Part shown: positions 16,955 through 26,018 of the stretch, in pieces
How positions within the stretch are numbered: position 1 is the first letter of the stretch
How the letters are laid out: every line of letters begins with the position of its first letter
NCBI GenBank assembly: GCA_012033495.1
Contig: JAAUQT010000029.1
Span: forward strand, 1-37,197
Source of the DNA: Cyanobacteria bacterium RM1_2_2
Lineage (GTDB): Bacteria; Cyanobacteriota; Cyanobacteriia; Elainellales; Elainellaceae
Direction: 5' to 3'
Length of the DNA stretch: 37,197 nucleotides
Program-made: the position numbers and the translations under genes
Notes under the pieces: generated by a model
Databases searched by the model: none
Told to the model about the DNA's origin: nothing
The model's input: the letters and a program-made list of their open reading frames with translations, nothing else

Positions 16955-17061
16955 TCTACGCAAAGCTTCTGTATCGCTGAGTTGAACTTCAGGAATTTCC
17001 CCTAGCTCTACTGTAGGTAGGTTGTAGAAAATACGACTGTACCTATCTTTTCAAAAACTCT

Positions 17062-17847
17062 ATGTCGCAACGTATTCTGTCCGCCTTTCTGACGATTGCT
17101 GCTGTTACAGGGACAGTTGGAGCCATTCCTCAAATCAGCTATGCAGACGAAGCTTCCGAATCCCGTTCCTTTAGCCTGGCTCAAGCTGCCTCAGATGCTT
17201 CTGGCAGTTTGTCTGTGACGGGAACTAGCCAGATGAATGCGCCAGCCGATCAAGCCGTCATTGTGCTGACTTATTACCCCAACACCTACTACGGTGATTA
17301 TTCCTCCGATCCCAGTGCAACCCCTTCATCGCCTCAAGTGCTGCCATCGGATACGAAGATGGTGATCGATGCCCTAACTGCAACCGGCGTTCCAGCTAGC
17401 AACATCAAAGCCTATCCTGATTTCACCTCCCCCGGCTCGATGCGGGTGCGCCTCGTGCTAGACCAACCCACTCAAGCCAGAGTTGAACAAATTATTAGCG
17501 ACGCCAATACGGCTGTTGCCAAAGGCAATCGCTACACATCCAGCGGGGCAGTGGTAGGCTACACTGTGCGAGATTGTCAGTCCTTTGAAAACCAGGCTCG
17601 CCAAGCTGCCATGACCGATGCTCAAAGCCGCGCGGACGCATTAGCGAACGTTGCAGGTCGTGAGTTGGGTGACGTTAACTCTCTGTCTGAGTCGGTCAGT
17701 TGGGGAAGCACCTATTTGACTAGCTGTCCGAGTAGCACCGATCCGTCTGTTTATTCAGATGTCTATTCGCTGCCAACCTACGATCCGGCTGCTTCAGCAA
17801 CCGTGAAGCTCGTGTATTCGCTAAGCGTCACCTACGACATGGAGTAA
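17062..17847 (+). CDS. SIMPL-domain (DUF541) exported protein
   Basis: This 261-residue protein has a signal peptide (cleavage likely after ISYA, near 29) and then a SIMPL domain: GSLSVTGTSQMNAPADQAVI and, later, ARQAAMTDAQSRADALANVA, the typical helix of the family. SIMPL proteins are periplasmic and of poorly known function. A Tyr/Ser-rich loop follows the first strand (YYPNTYYGDYSSDPSAT). Its last 27 bases overlap the convergent murF gene. ATG follows an AT-rich leader with no strong ribosome-binding site. Confidence 0.82.
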   Translation: MSQRILSAFLTIAAVTGTVGAIPQISYADEASESRSFSLAQAASDASGSLSVTGTSQMNAPADQAVIVLTYYPNTYYGDYSSDPSATPSSPQVLPSDTKMVIDALTATGVPASNIKAYPDFTSPGSMRVRLVLDQPTQARVEQIISDANTAVAKGNRYTSSGAVVGYTVRDCQSFENQARQAAMTDAQSRADALANVAGRELGDVNSLSESVSWGSTYLTSCPSSTDPSVYSDVYSLPTYDPAASATVKLVYSLSVTYDME

Positions 17848-19191
17848 GGCAAAGCGAAACGCTTCGACGACTTGATCTAACCCCACAGCACGAGAAGCTT
17901 TAAACAGGAGTCGATCGCCCGGTTTCGCCAGTTTTTGGAGGCGAGACACCACCTCAGCAGGCGTGAAAAATTGTTCAGCAACTAACGGAAGTGCTCCGGC
18001 TGCCATTGCTTCACTTTCTGCCGGATCAGCCAAAATCAACAGCGCATCGAGCTTCAGTTGTTGGACTGCCCGCCCGACCTGATAGTGAAATTCGGTCGAT
18101 CGATCTCCCAATTCCTTCATCGTGCCGAGCACCGCAATTCGCCGATTCCCTGGCGTATCGGCTAACAGTTGCAGGGCTGCCAGCATCGATTCCAATCCGG
18201 CATTATAAGTTTCGTCGAGCATGACAATGTCATTTGGATCAGTGTAGCGACGCGCTCGCCCTTGCGGAAGGTCAACGGCCAAGCCAGATTGCAAGGGTGT
18301 CCAGTTCACCTGAAGCAGTTTTGCGACTGCCAAAGCCGCGAGATAATTTGACGCATTGTGCTGTCCGGGCAAAGGCAAGGGCAGCGTCACACCCTCAACA
18401 GTCAGCGTGTCATCCTGTCGCTCGCCCCGTAAATCGCCGCCCGTCAGCCCATAGGACAACACTCGCCCTTGCCAAACTTGGGATGCCGTTTCCATGAGGC
18501 GAGCATTATCGTAATTGAGCACCGCCACACCCGATTCCGATAGTTCTTGCAGCAACTCACACTTGGCATTCGCAATCGCCTGCTCTGACCCCAACCGGCC
18601 AATGTGAGCCGTGCCAACGTTGGTAATCACCGCGATATCCGGTCGAGCAATTTGCGTCAGCAGAGCAATTTCTCCGGCGGCTCGCATTCCCATTTCAATC
18701 ACTGCAAAGTCGTGTTTGGCATTGAGTTCTAGCAGGGTTTTCGGTACGCCAATTTCGTTGTTATAGTTGCCTTGAGTTTTGAGCACCCGACCTTGCGTTG
18801 CCAACACAGCCGCAATCAGTTCTTTGGTGGTTGTTTTGCCGACCGAACCAGTGATAGCAATCAGCGGAATTTGAAACCGCATTCGCCAAGCCTGAGCGAT
18901 CGCTTGGTATGCCTGAAGCGTATCGTTGACTTGCAGCAGAGGCAAGCCCGCCATCGAGCCAATAAACTGCCGATCCACAATGGCTGCAAGTGCGCCCTGC
19001 TGTTGAGCCTGCGGAACAAACTCATGCCCATCAAACCGCTCGCCTCGGAGTGCCACAAACAGAGCACCTGCCGCTAAAGTTCGGCTGTCTGTACTGATGT
19101 GGGTTACAGGTGCATCGAGATCAGCATCAGGCGAAAGAAGGGAAGCATCGAGAATCTGGGTCAACTGCCGCAGGGTAAAGCGTTCAGTCAT
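17821..19191 (-). CDS. murF: UDP-N-acetylmuramoyl-tripeptide--D-alanyl-D-alanine ligase
   Basis: MurF adds D-Ala-D-Ala to the cell-wall precursor in the cytoplasm, using ATP. The product (456 residues from ATG 19191) has the N-terminal domain with ISTDSRTLAAGALFVALRGE, the ATP loop ITGSVGKTTTKEL, the central ligase domain with NYNNEIGVPKTLL and EMGMRAAGEI, and the C-terminal domain with LDETYNAGLESM. A GTG three codons upstream (19200) is a possible alternative start. The 3' end overlaps the convergent SIMPL gene by 27 bases. There is no nearby mur cluster; it is a lone gene. Confidence 0.93.
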   Translation of the reverse strand: MTERFTLRQLTQILDASLLSPDADLDAPVTHISTDSRTLAAGALFVALRGERFDGHEFVPQAQQQGALAAIVDRQFIGSMAGLPLLQVNDTLQAYQAIAQAWRMRFQIPLIAITGSVGKTTTKELIAAVLATQGRVLKTQGNYNNEIGVPKTLLELNAKHDFAVIEMGMRAAGEIALLTQIARPDIAVITNVGTAHIGRLGSEQAIANAKCELLQELSESGVAVLNYDNARLMETASQVWQGRVLSYGLTGGDLRGERQDDTLTVEGVTLPLPLPGQHNASNYLAALAVAKLLQVNWTPLQSGLAVDLPQGRARRYTDPNDIVMLDETYNAGLESMLAALQLLADTPGNRRIAVLGTMKELGDRSTEFHYQVGRAVQQLKLDALLILADPAESEAMAAGALPLVAEQFFTPAEVVSRLQKLAKPGDRLLFKASRAVGLDQVVEAFRFALLHVVGDA

Positions 19192-19795
19192 GGGCAGCAC
19201 GTCTTACAACAAATTAGCAGCCCTCATAATACCGTCATCCTGTGATGATTTCGCGTTTTCCTAATTTTGCTGAATATTTGCTGAATCAAGACTTTTACCA
19301 AATCAATGGTTTAACAAAAGCGGCAGTGAACCTGCGTGAGATTGCCGAACGGCTCTGCTTATTGGCTCTGCTCACACTGTAGGATTTTCGCAAACTGGCC
19401 AAAAGTTAATCAAAGCTTCAAACTTAGGCAGCGTGAGTTCACGCTTTCACCAAGCTTCGGTCGAGTATGATTTGAGGGGATTCGGTTCTTCCGTGGATGC
19501 CCCCCGTAGCCCCAGCAGTCTTCCCGGCTTGAATGCCCAACAGTTTTCGTCGAGCCGTTTGCCCAAAATTTGAGTGCGATCTTTATAGCGTTACGCATTG
19601 AGCTTAGGACATAGAGGATGTGGGGACTACGCCCCCAGCTAGGAGTAGAACCCCTGCACCCCGTCCCAACTTAGACAGTACTGCTGTAAAAATAAAAATA
19701 AATAAGACTGCCTAGGGCCAAAGCCTCACAGTACAACACTCAACTGCATAGCAGGTTATAGATGGTTTCTATAAAATTTTACGTATTCAGAGGCA
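19192..19795. other. Intergenic region, no confident gene
   Basis: It contains a short ORF with plausible composition (19245-19382) but no ribosome-binding site, a small GCGTGA/TCACGC hairpin near 19431, and a run rich in CCCC and A/T near 19620-19710. I see no RNA gene or IS that I can support. Confidence 0.4.
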
Positions 19796-21082
19796 ATGAC
19801 TGTGGTTAGCCAACATATCAGCAGTCGTCATCATCGACCCATTCCTGCCGAAGAGCAAAAACTCTACGATCATCTGCTCTACTGGATCGAGTTAGAGTCT
19901 CCCCAAGAAATGCTCCATCGGTTTCGGGCGTTGTTCATTGATGGGGTTGGGTATCCCGATACAGAAATTGTGGCGGCTTTAAGAGCCGTCGTAAACTCTA
20001 AGCTAGCCACAGAAGATTTCCGCTATGTGCTGAATCGCTGCTGTCACATTTTGATCAACCGCTGGCAGTCGCGATTACCAACCCAAGCTGCCATTCCAGA
20101 ATTGATTAACCTGTTTGAAACGCCGCCCAACACCACCACGGTTGCAGCAATGCACCTGCCTTCAGTGCGGCGACATCACCAGTTAATTCGACAGTTTAAA
20201 GCAACCGAGCAATACCATACCCTCCATCGCCTCGCACAGGTGCTCACCGAAGCCGAAGCCGCGAATCCAGAACGTCCTTTGGGGACGCTGATCCGGCGCT
20301 ACCCTTACCTGTATGGGCATTGTTTACTGAGCGAAGACAGCACTCACGAGCAGCAGTGCACCGTCCGCCAAATTCAATCCTCAATGCAGCGACAGTTTGA
20401 AATCCATTTGGCACATTATGTCACTTATCAAACGCGCTGCTCCCAAGTTGGGTCAACCGCTCGATCGGCTGCCCAAACGACGATTCGCCCGATTCGCAAC
20501 CCAACTTTATTAGACGATCAAGAACTGAACCTAGCACTCAGATATTACACTGGCAAAGTAGACGGCTACCGCACCCATCGAGATTTGGCATTAAATTTGC
20601 TGAATCAGGGTGGACAGCCTCAGTCATTTGCTGCCTTCAAAGATGATCTTTACGACTACATCACGGCTGCCGTTGATCCAGCCTATGGCAAGCGTAAGTT
20701 TAACCAGCAGTTGCACCATCATCTCAGAAGCACTCTGCCAGAAAACAACGCCCAAATGCTGAATGATTTTCTACTGGTGAGAACCTGCAACCAACTGCTA
20801 GGGTTTCTGATTGTCGATTCTCCCCAGCGAGCCAACCACTATGTTTTTGTCGATCTCGTCACTAATTTAGGGGCAGTTGTCACAACAGGACTTTTGCTCA
20901 AAGTCGTTTTGCTTTGCCGCAAGGTCATTCCTGGTTTAGAACGGCGGCTTTCAATTTTGTTCAACCACTACGAATCCCATCAGCGCGAGGCGGTGCAGTG
21001 GTTAGTCCAGTCCTTAGAAAATACAAATCTCGCCTTAACCACCAACTTTGGGGCGATTAATCTAACTTCTTTACCGAAGTAG
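19796..21082 (+). CDS. Conserved cyanobacterial protein of unknown function
   Basis: This 428-residue protein is soluble and largely helical, with no signal peptide or enzyme motif that I can name. Distinct blocks are YDHLLYWIELESPQEMLHRF, RYVLNRCCHILINRWQSR and ALRYYTGKVDGYRTHRDLA. The C-terminal third (from about 345, FVDLVTNLGAVVTTGLLLKV) has hydrophobic helices that could pack or touch the membrane. It looks like a protein family widespread in cyanobacteria, but I recall no name or role. The ATG start follows an AT-rich leader. Codon use and length make it a firm gene. Confidence 0.75.
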   Translation: MTVVSQHISSRHHRPIPAEEQKLYDHLLYWIELESPQEMLHRFRALFIDGVGYPDTEIVAALRAVVNSKLATEDFRYVLNRCCHILINRWQSRLPTQAAIPELINLFETPPNTTTVAAMHLPSVRRHHQLIRQFKATEQYHTLHRLAQVLTEAEAANPERPLGTLIRRYPYLYGHCLLSEDSTHEQQCTVRQIQSSMQRQFEIHLAHYVTYQTRCSQVGSTARSAAQTTIRPIRNPTLLDDQELNLALRYYTGKVDGYRTHRDLALNLLNQGGQPQSFAAFKDDLYDYITAAVDPAYGKRKFNQQLHHHLRSTLPENNAQMLNDFLLVRTCNQLLGFLIVDSPQRANHYVFVDLVTNLGAVVTTGLLLKVVLLCRKVIPGLERRLSILFNHYESHQREAVQWLVQSLENTNLALTTNFGAINLTSLPK

Positions 21083-21639
21083 AGGGAAGGCAGAAGAAAG
21101 AGGGCAGAAGGAGAGCAGGAGTTGATTGAACTTACTACCTTCTGTGAACCGCAGAGTCTACGAAGAAAAGCTGTGAAAGCAGGCAAAACCAGCGTTTCAG
21201 TCCAGATTACTAGACTTGAGCGATCACCCGCGTTTCGTTGTAAGTCAGTAGAACAGTTGCACACTTCCTTGCCATGCTTCATCGCCCCCATCGCCCCTCC
21301 TTCCCGACCTTCAGGCTCTTGCCCTCTGCCTTCACACAATTTTCCGCCAAGACTTGAGGATAATTGACGGACTGAGCTATCGTATAGATTGGCTCTTTGA
21401 TTGGCAACGAGCCATCGTTTCTCAATGGGCGTCGTTATTAAGACTATCTTTTGGGATTGCGGCATTGTGCTGCTGAGCACTGTGGGTTGAGTGTAGCCAA
21501 GTTCACTCGAAAGGCATCTCATCAACCTTTTGGGGTTTCCTCGTAGCAGTTTTTGATTGCGACAGAGAGACTTAACGTTAAGTGACTGGCAGCGCTCATT
21601 TTGTAAACACTAACTGAATGTATCGAAAAGGAGAAAAAC
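21083..21639. other. Intergenic region upstream of rpsU
   Basis: It has purine-rich GAAGGCAG/GAGGGCAG words near 21085-21118 that are complementary to CTGCCTTC/TGCCCTCT words near 21310-21332, so a long-range pairing is possible. No gene is supported; the open frames here lack coding character. Confidence 0.4.
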
Positions 21640-21819
21640 ATGACCCAAGTGGTCTTAGGAGAGAACGAAGGCATTGAATCAGCACTGCGGCGATTTAAGC
21701 GCCAAGTTTCCAAAGCAGGCATTTTGGCAGACGTGAAAAGCCATCGTCACTTTGAAACACCATTGGAAAAGCGGAAGCGCAAGGCGGTGATGGCCAGACG
21801 GAAGCGCAGATTTCGTTAA
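21640..21819 (+). CDS. rpsU: 30S ribosomal protein S21
   Basis: S21 is a small-subunit ribosomal protein that helps with mRNA binding at initiation. The 59-residue product reads [20 protein letters not shown] and continues into the very basic [17 protein letters not shown] tail, which is typical of the family and of normal length. The ATG has a strong AAAAGGAG site seven bases upstream. It is monocistronic, with a clear terminator about 90 bases downstream. Confidence 0.95.
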   Translation: MTQVVLGENEGIESALRRFKRQVSKAGILADVKSHRHFETPLEKRKRKAVMARRKRRFR

Positions 21820-21907
21820 TTGGGCGTGGTGCTGCTTCGCCTAATGTTTTTAGGAGATCCTCGCTGAATCTATCGTGTGTTTAACTCGTTTGTCTGAGTA
21901 TTGTGGT

Positions 21908-21937
21908 AGGAGGCATAGGCGCGTTATGCCTCCTTTG
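21908..21937 (+). terminator. Rho-independent terminator after rpsU
   Basis: AGGAGGCATA (21908-21917) pairs perfectly with TATGCCTCCT (21925-21934) around a 7-base loop, followed by TTGTGTT. Confidence 0.7.
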
Positions 21938-22071
21938 TGTTACGCCGATTCGTCAAAGATGAAATCCTGCGATCCAAGTTTGGGTGAAGTACAGACCGTC
22001 TCACCGTCTCACCTTCAAATGATCGACATCCATCTCTACATTTGCCGCTCCTTCTTTTTACTGTCACTCCT

Positions 22072-22884
22072 ATGAAGTCTTACCTTGCCGCTGCCATTCA
22101 AATGAATAGCCTGCCCGATCTGCACCACAATCTGACGCAGGCCGAAGATCTGATCGATTTAGCAGTACGCCAAGGTGCAGAACTAGTTTGCCTGCCTGAA
22201 AACTTCTCATTTCTGGGAGACGAGGCTGCGAAGATGGCTCAAGCAGAAACCATTGCTCAAGCAAGCGAAAAGTTTCTCAAAACAATGGCGCAACGCTATC
22301 AAATTACACTGCTGGGTGGCGGCTTTCCGGTTCCAACTACCGCAGGCAAGGTGCACAACACGGCGCTGCTGGTTGGAGCAACTGGGGAAGAGCTCGCTCG
22401 CTATGAAAAAGTGCATCTATTTGATGTGAATCTCCCTGATGGCAACACCTATCAAGAGTCGGAAACCGTCTTAGCAGGGCTACAGCTACCGCCCATTTAT
22501 CCTTCTAAAGAGTTAGGGCATCTCGGTTTGTCGGTTTGCTACGATGTGCGGTTTCCAGAGCTATATCGTCACCTGGCCCAAATGGGTGCAGAGGTGCTGT
22601 TTGTTCCGGCTGCCTTCACCGCATACACAGGCAAAGATCATTGGCAGGTGTTGCTTCAGGCCCGGGCGATTGAGAATACTTGCTATGTAATTGCTCCTGC
22701 CCAAACCGGACGCCACAATTCCCGCAGACAATCGCATGGACACGCGCTGATTATTGACCCTTGGGGCATGATTTTAACTGATGCTGGCGATAAGCCTGGC
22801 GTTGTGATTGCGTCGATTGAACCGTCTCGGTTGGAGCAAGTTCGCCGCCAAATGCCGAGTTTGCAGCATCGCGTGTTCGTTTGA
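22072..22884 (+). CDS. Carbon-nitrogen hydrolase, Nit1-like amidase
   Basis: This nitrilase-superfamily protein of 270 residues has the full catalytic set: Glu43 in LPENFSF, Lys113 in YEKVHLFDV and Cys156 in SVCYDVRFPELYRHL. The YEKVHLFDV and CYDVRFPE signatures point to the Nit1/NitFhit branch, whose members hydrolyse deaminated glutathione. That substrate is inferred from family, not shown. It should be cytoplasmic. I chose ATG 22072 because the ten codons upstream in frame are unlike the family. Confidence 0.87.
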   Translation: MKSYLAAAIQMNSLPDLHHNLTQAEDLIDLAVRQGAELVCLPENFSFLGDEAAKMAQAETIAQASEKFLKTMAQRYQITLLGGGFPVPTTAGKVHNTALLVGATGEELARYEKVHLFDVNLPDGNTYQESETVLAGLQLPPIYPSKELGHLGLSVCYDVRFPELYRHLAQMGAEVLFVPAAFTAYTGKDHWQVLLQARAIENTCYVIAPAQTGRHNSRRQSHGHALIIDPWGMILTDAGDKPGVVIASIEPSRLEQVRRQMPSLQHRVFV

Positions 22885-22970
22885 GGCGGAATTATCTCAG
22901 GACTAAAAATTCTGTAATTCACTGTAACAACTACTCCTAATTCTATTAAGAACCATGTAGAGTAGACTGG

Positions 22971-24410
22971 ATGAGTTTTGCCGAATGCATGGTCAATGTC
23001 AGCCCTGGGATAAACGATGTTCTACCCACACTATTTAATTTCCCCGATTCATTCCCATTTCTGGTCGCACAAGTTGCTGAAGCGTCTGTTGAAGGATCTG
23101 AAGCCCAAACCGGGCCAACTATTCTAGCAGGCGTTTTGCTGAGTCTCGTGATTATTTATCTCGCCTCTAAGGTGGTTGGAGAAATTTGTGCACGCATCAA
23201 TTTACCCCCTGTTTTAGGCGAGTTGGTAGGTGGGGTAGTGATCGGAGTTTCAGCGTTGAATTTATTGGTGTTTTCAGATGTAGGAAACCCCGACGCTCAA
23301 GCATTTGTGATTCGTTTTTTGCAATCAACCGCCGGGCTTGAACCGAGCAATGTCGCGGCTGTTTCCGAATCGATCAGCGAAGTGGTTTCGGTGTTGTCAG
23401 AAATCGGCGTTATCATCCTGCTGTTTGAAATTGGCTTAGAGTCGGATCTCAAAGAACTGATCCGGGTTGGGCCGCAGGCGGCGGTCGTTGCCGTGGTTGG
23501 GGTTGCGGTTCCCTTCGTGGCGGGCACAGCCGGACTGATTGCCATTTTTAACGTAGAAACCGTGCCCGCTATTTTTGCCGGAGCCGCTCTGACCGCTACC
23601 AGTATTGGCATTACGGCGAAAGTGCTGGCAGAAATTCAACAATTAAGCTCACGGGAAGGGCAAATCATCATCGGGGCAGCCGTTTTAGACGACATCCTCG
23701 GCATTATTGTGTTAGCGGTTGTGGCCAGCCTAGCCAAAACGGGCGAAATTCAAGTTGGTAACGTGATTTATCTGATCGTGAGTGCAGCGGTGTTCCTGAT
23801 CGGCTCCATCCTGCTAGGACGCTTTTTGGGCCCCTACTTTGTTATGCTGGTTGACCGCTTGCAGACCCGTGGGCAACTGCTGATCTCTTCGCTGATTTTT
23901 GCCTTCTTGCTGGCTTACATTGGCGCCGTGATCCAGTTAGAGGCGATTTTGGGAGCTTTTGCTGCGGGGCTGGTGCTCGCCGAAACTGAGAAGCGTAAAG
24001 AGCTAGAAGAGCAAGTGTTGCCAATTGCCGACATGCTGGTTCCGATCTTCTTTGTGGTGGTGGGAGCCAAAACCGATGTCAGCGTCCTCAACCCATTTGA
24101 TCCGGGCAACCGCGAAGGCTTGATTATGGCCAGCTTTCTGGTGATTGTAGCCATCATTGGCAAGACGGTGACTGGACTGGCGGTGTTTGGTCAACCTGGA
24201 ATCAACCGTTTGGCGATCGGAATTGGCATGATTCCACGGGGCGAGGTTGGGCTAGTTTTTGCTGGGGTCGGCGCAGCGACAGGGATTCTGCCCAAATCAC
24301 TGAATGCGGCAATTATTGTCATGGTGATTTTGACGACGTTTGTGGCTCCGCCGTTGCTCCGACTCGTTTTCCAGCCGACCCCGGAGACGGTTGAATCTAC
24401 GCAGGGATAG
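22971..24410 (+). CDS. Cation/proton antiporter, CPA2 family
   Basis: This 479-residue membrane protein has about 12-13 helices and belongs to the monovalent cation:proton antiporter-2 (NapA/KefB-like) group. Typical sequence includes INLPPVLGELVGGVVIG near 76-92, a half-site GAALTATSIGITAKVL, the transport-site region GAAVLDDILGIIVLAVVAS with two adjacent Asp residues, and a late GMIPRGEVGLVFAGVG. It probably exchanges Na+ or K+ for protons. There is no C-terminal TrkA-N or universal-stress domain. The first ~40 residues are polar and may be partly a leader or a misjudged start. The stop codon lies in a tandem repeat. Confidence 0.88.
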   Translation: MSFAECMVNVSPGINDVLPTLFNFPDSFPFLVAQVAEASVEGSEAQTGPTILAGVLLSLVIIYLASKVVGEICARINLPPVLGELVGGVVIGVSALNLLVFSDVGNPDAQAFVIRFLQSTAGLEPSNVAAVSESISEVVSVLSEIGVIILLFEIGLESDLKELIRVGPQAAVVAVVGVAVPFVAGTAGLIAIFNVETVPAIFAGAALTATSIGITAKVLAEIQQLSSREGQIIIGAAVLDDILGIIVLAVVASLAKTGEIQVGNVIYLIVSAAVFLIGSILLGRFLGPYFVMLVDRLQTRGQLLISSLIFAFLLAYIGAVIQLEAILGAFAAGLVLAETEKRKELEEQVLPIADMLVPIFFVVVGAKTDVSVLNPFDPGNREGLIMASFLVIVAIIGKTVTGLAVFGQPGINRLAIGIGMIPRGEVGLVFAGVGAATGILPKSLNAAIIVMVILTTFVAPPLLRLVFQPTPETVESTQG

Positions 24411-24443
24411 GTACGCAGGGATAGCAGGGATAGCAGGAATAGG
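24398..24443 (+). repeat. Tandem repeats across the antiporter stop codon
   Basis: TACGCAGGGATAG occurs at 24398 and 24412, then GCAGGGATA at 24415 and 24424 with a near copy GCAGGAATA at 24433. The first unit contains the last codons and the TAG stop of the antiporter gene. Confidence 0.8.
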
Positions 24444-25010
24444 CGATCAGCATCGGCATCGAAACGGTCATTCCCTGCTCATTCACCCGACCGTCCTCAA
24501 ACTGGTCAAAATTTGGCGGTTGCTTCTCAGCGGCTTGTGCTATCATCCGTCATTCAATGAGGGTGAACTCTATGGCTGGGGCGAAATTCACTTTTTCTCT
24601 ATCTTTGTCGCTAAGGATAGCGTTTAGGATCAGTGGCGACATCGCGGGGATAGGCTTGTCATCCTGTCTACTCGTTTAATTTCGAGAGCAGCGAGCCAGA
24701 ATCGCAATTCCACAGTACGATGAGCGAACTTTTATGCGAGGAGTACAACATTGGCTGCGGTTCAGCTTGCCTTCCTCTGAGTTGTGTCCACTAGCCAAGG
24801 AGATTTTCAAGAGAAAATATCCCCCTAATTGGGGCAGGTTTTGGTAAAGACCTTGCAGCAAACCGCTGGTTTTATGACTCAACCTGCCTTGACGCGACTT
24901 GATCTCCTTTTTTGAAAAACCTGAAATCGTGCCCTATTTTCAGTTAGCTGACGGAAGTTCGCACGGTTGTATTGATCACCAAGCAATCTGATTTGATCTG
25001 ACTTGAATTT
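24411..25010. other. Intergenic region, no confident gene
   Basis: After the tandem repeats there is a short stretch at about 24798-24850 (AAGGAGATTTTC, then GGGGCAGGTTTT) that resembles part of the inverted-repeat element at 31211-31339. Short ORFs here lack coding character. Confidence 0.4.
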
Positions 25011-25916
25011 ATGAATTTATCTCCTGGACAACATTCGCACACCACTGCTTCAAGCGAGCTTCAGCGAGGCAGAATTGGGGTTTTCGACAGTGGGGCAGGG
25101 GGCTTAACGGTGCTCCGCGAGCTATATCGCCAATTGCCAAACGAATCAATTGTGTATTTTGGCGATACAGCGCGGCTTCCCTATGGCATTCGCTCTCAGG
25201 CAGAAATTTTGCAGTTTGTCCGAGACATTTTGGGCTGGATGCTAAAGCAGGATGTCAAGATGGTGATGATGGCGTGCAACACAAGTTCGGCGCTTGCCCT
25301 CGAAGCCGTTCGCTCAGAGTTTGACCTGCCTATTTTAGGCATTATCTTACCGGGGGCCCGGGCCGCCGTGCAGGTGGGGCGGAGAATCGGCGTGATTGCC
25401 ACCCCAGCCACGGCAAACAGCAATGCCTATCGACAGGCGATCGAAGAAATCGATCCGGCGGCTCAGGTGTGGCAGAGAGGCTGTCCAGAATTTGTGCCGC
25501 TAGTGGAAAGTAACCGGATTCAAGATCCTTATACCCATCAGATTGCGAAGGAATATTTGACGCCTTTGTTAGAGCAGAAAATCGATACCTTAATTTACGG
25601 CTGTACGCACTATCCCTATTTGGCTCCAATTATCAGATCGATTGTGCCGCGCTCTGTGAGGCTCATTGATCCGGCGGTGTCTTTGGTGCAGTCTGCCGCT
25701 CAAGAGCTAGAAATGCTGGGATTGAGAAGCACTCGTCCGGCGGTCCCGACCCAGTTTTATGTGAGTGGCTGCCCGAACACGTTTGCCCAACTCTCCGTGC
25801 AATGGTTGGGCTGTGCGCCTGTGGTGCAGCAGGTTAATCTACCCAGACTGCAAGTTCGAGAAGTTTCTCCGGCTCGCATTGTTCGACAGGAATCTGAGCT
25901 AAAAAGCCAAACTTGA
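25011..25916 (+). CDS. murI: Glutamate racemase
   Basis: MurI makes D-glutamate for peptidoglycan in the cytoplasm. The 301-residue protein has GVFDSGAGGLTVL at 23-35, the catalytic Cys89 in MACNTSSALA and Cys198 in IYGCTHYPYL, and the GDTARLPYG region at 51-59; all key residues are present. The ~20-residue N-terminal extension before GRIGVFDS is a little longer than usual, but no later ATG precedes the conserved core. The M16 peptidase genes follow on the same strand after about 100 bases. Confidence 0.93.
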   Translation: MNLSPGQHSHTTASSELQRGRIGVFDSGAGGLTVLRELYRQLPNESIVYFGDTARLPYGIRSQAEILQFVRDILGWMLKQDVKMVMMACNTSSALALEAVRSEFDLPILGIILPGARAAVQVGRRIGVIATPATANSNAYRQAIEEIDPAAQVWQRGCPEFVPLVESNRIQDPYTHQIAKEYLTPLLEQKIDTLIYGCTHYPYLAPIIRSIVPRSVRLIDPAVSLVQSAAQELEMLGLRSTRPAVPTQFYVSGCPNTFAQLSVQWLGCAPVVQQVNLPRLQVREVSPARIVRQESELKSQT

Positions 25917-26018
25917 GCCGGTTTGCAGAACCGTTCTTCAGAATTGGTTTGTAACGAAACTGCCCATTCGCTAGGAAAGTCACTATCCTGGGATATTGGT
26001 ATTGCTTGTATCAAACCC

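Noticed and set aside
19245..19382. 45-codon ORF starting MISRFPNFAEYLLNQ
   Set aside because: Composition is protein-like, but there is no ribosome-binding site and I recognise no family; kept only as a possibility.
19410..19598. 62-codon minus-strand frame suspected to be a transposase remnant
   Set aside because: I could not match it to any transposase end, and no inverted repeats flank it.
20980..21525. 181-codon minus-strand frame overlapping the conserved gene and the gap before rpsU
   Set aside because: Low-complexity content, overlaps a real gene on the other strand, and lacks a start site; a shadow.
24550..24660. Short ORF starting MAGAKFTFSLSLS
   Set aside because: Only 35 codons, Ser/Leu-rich by chance, poor start site.
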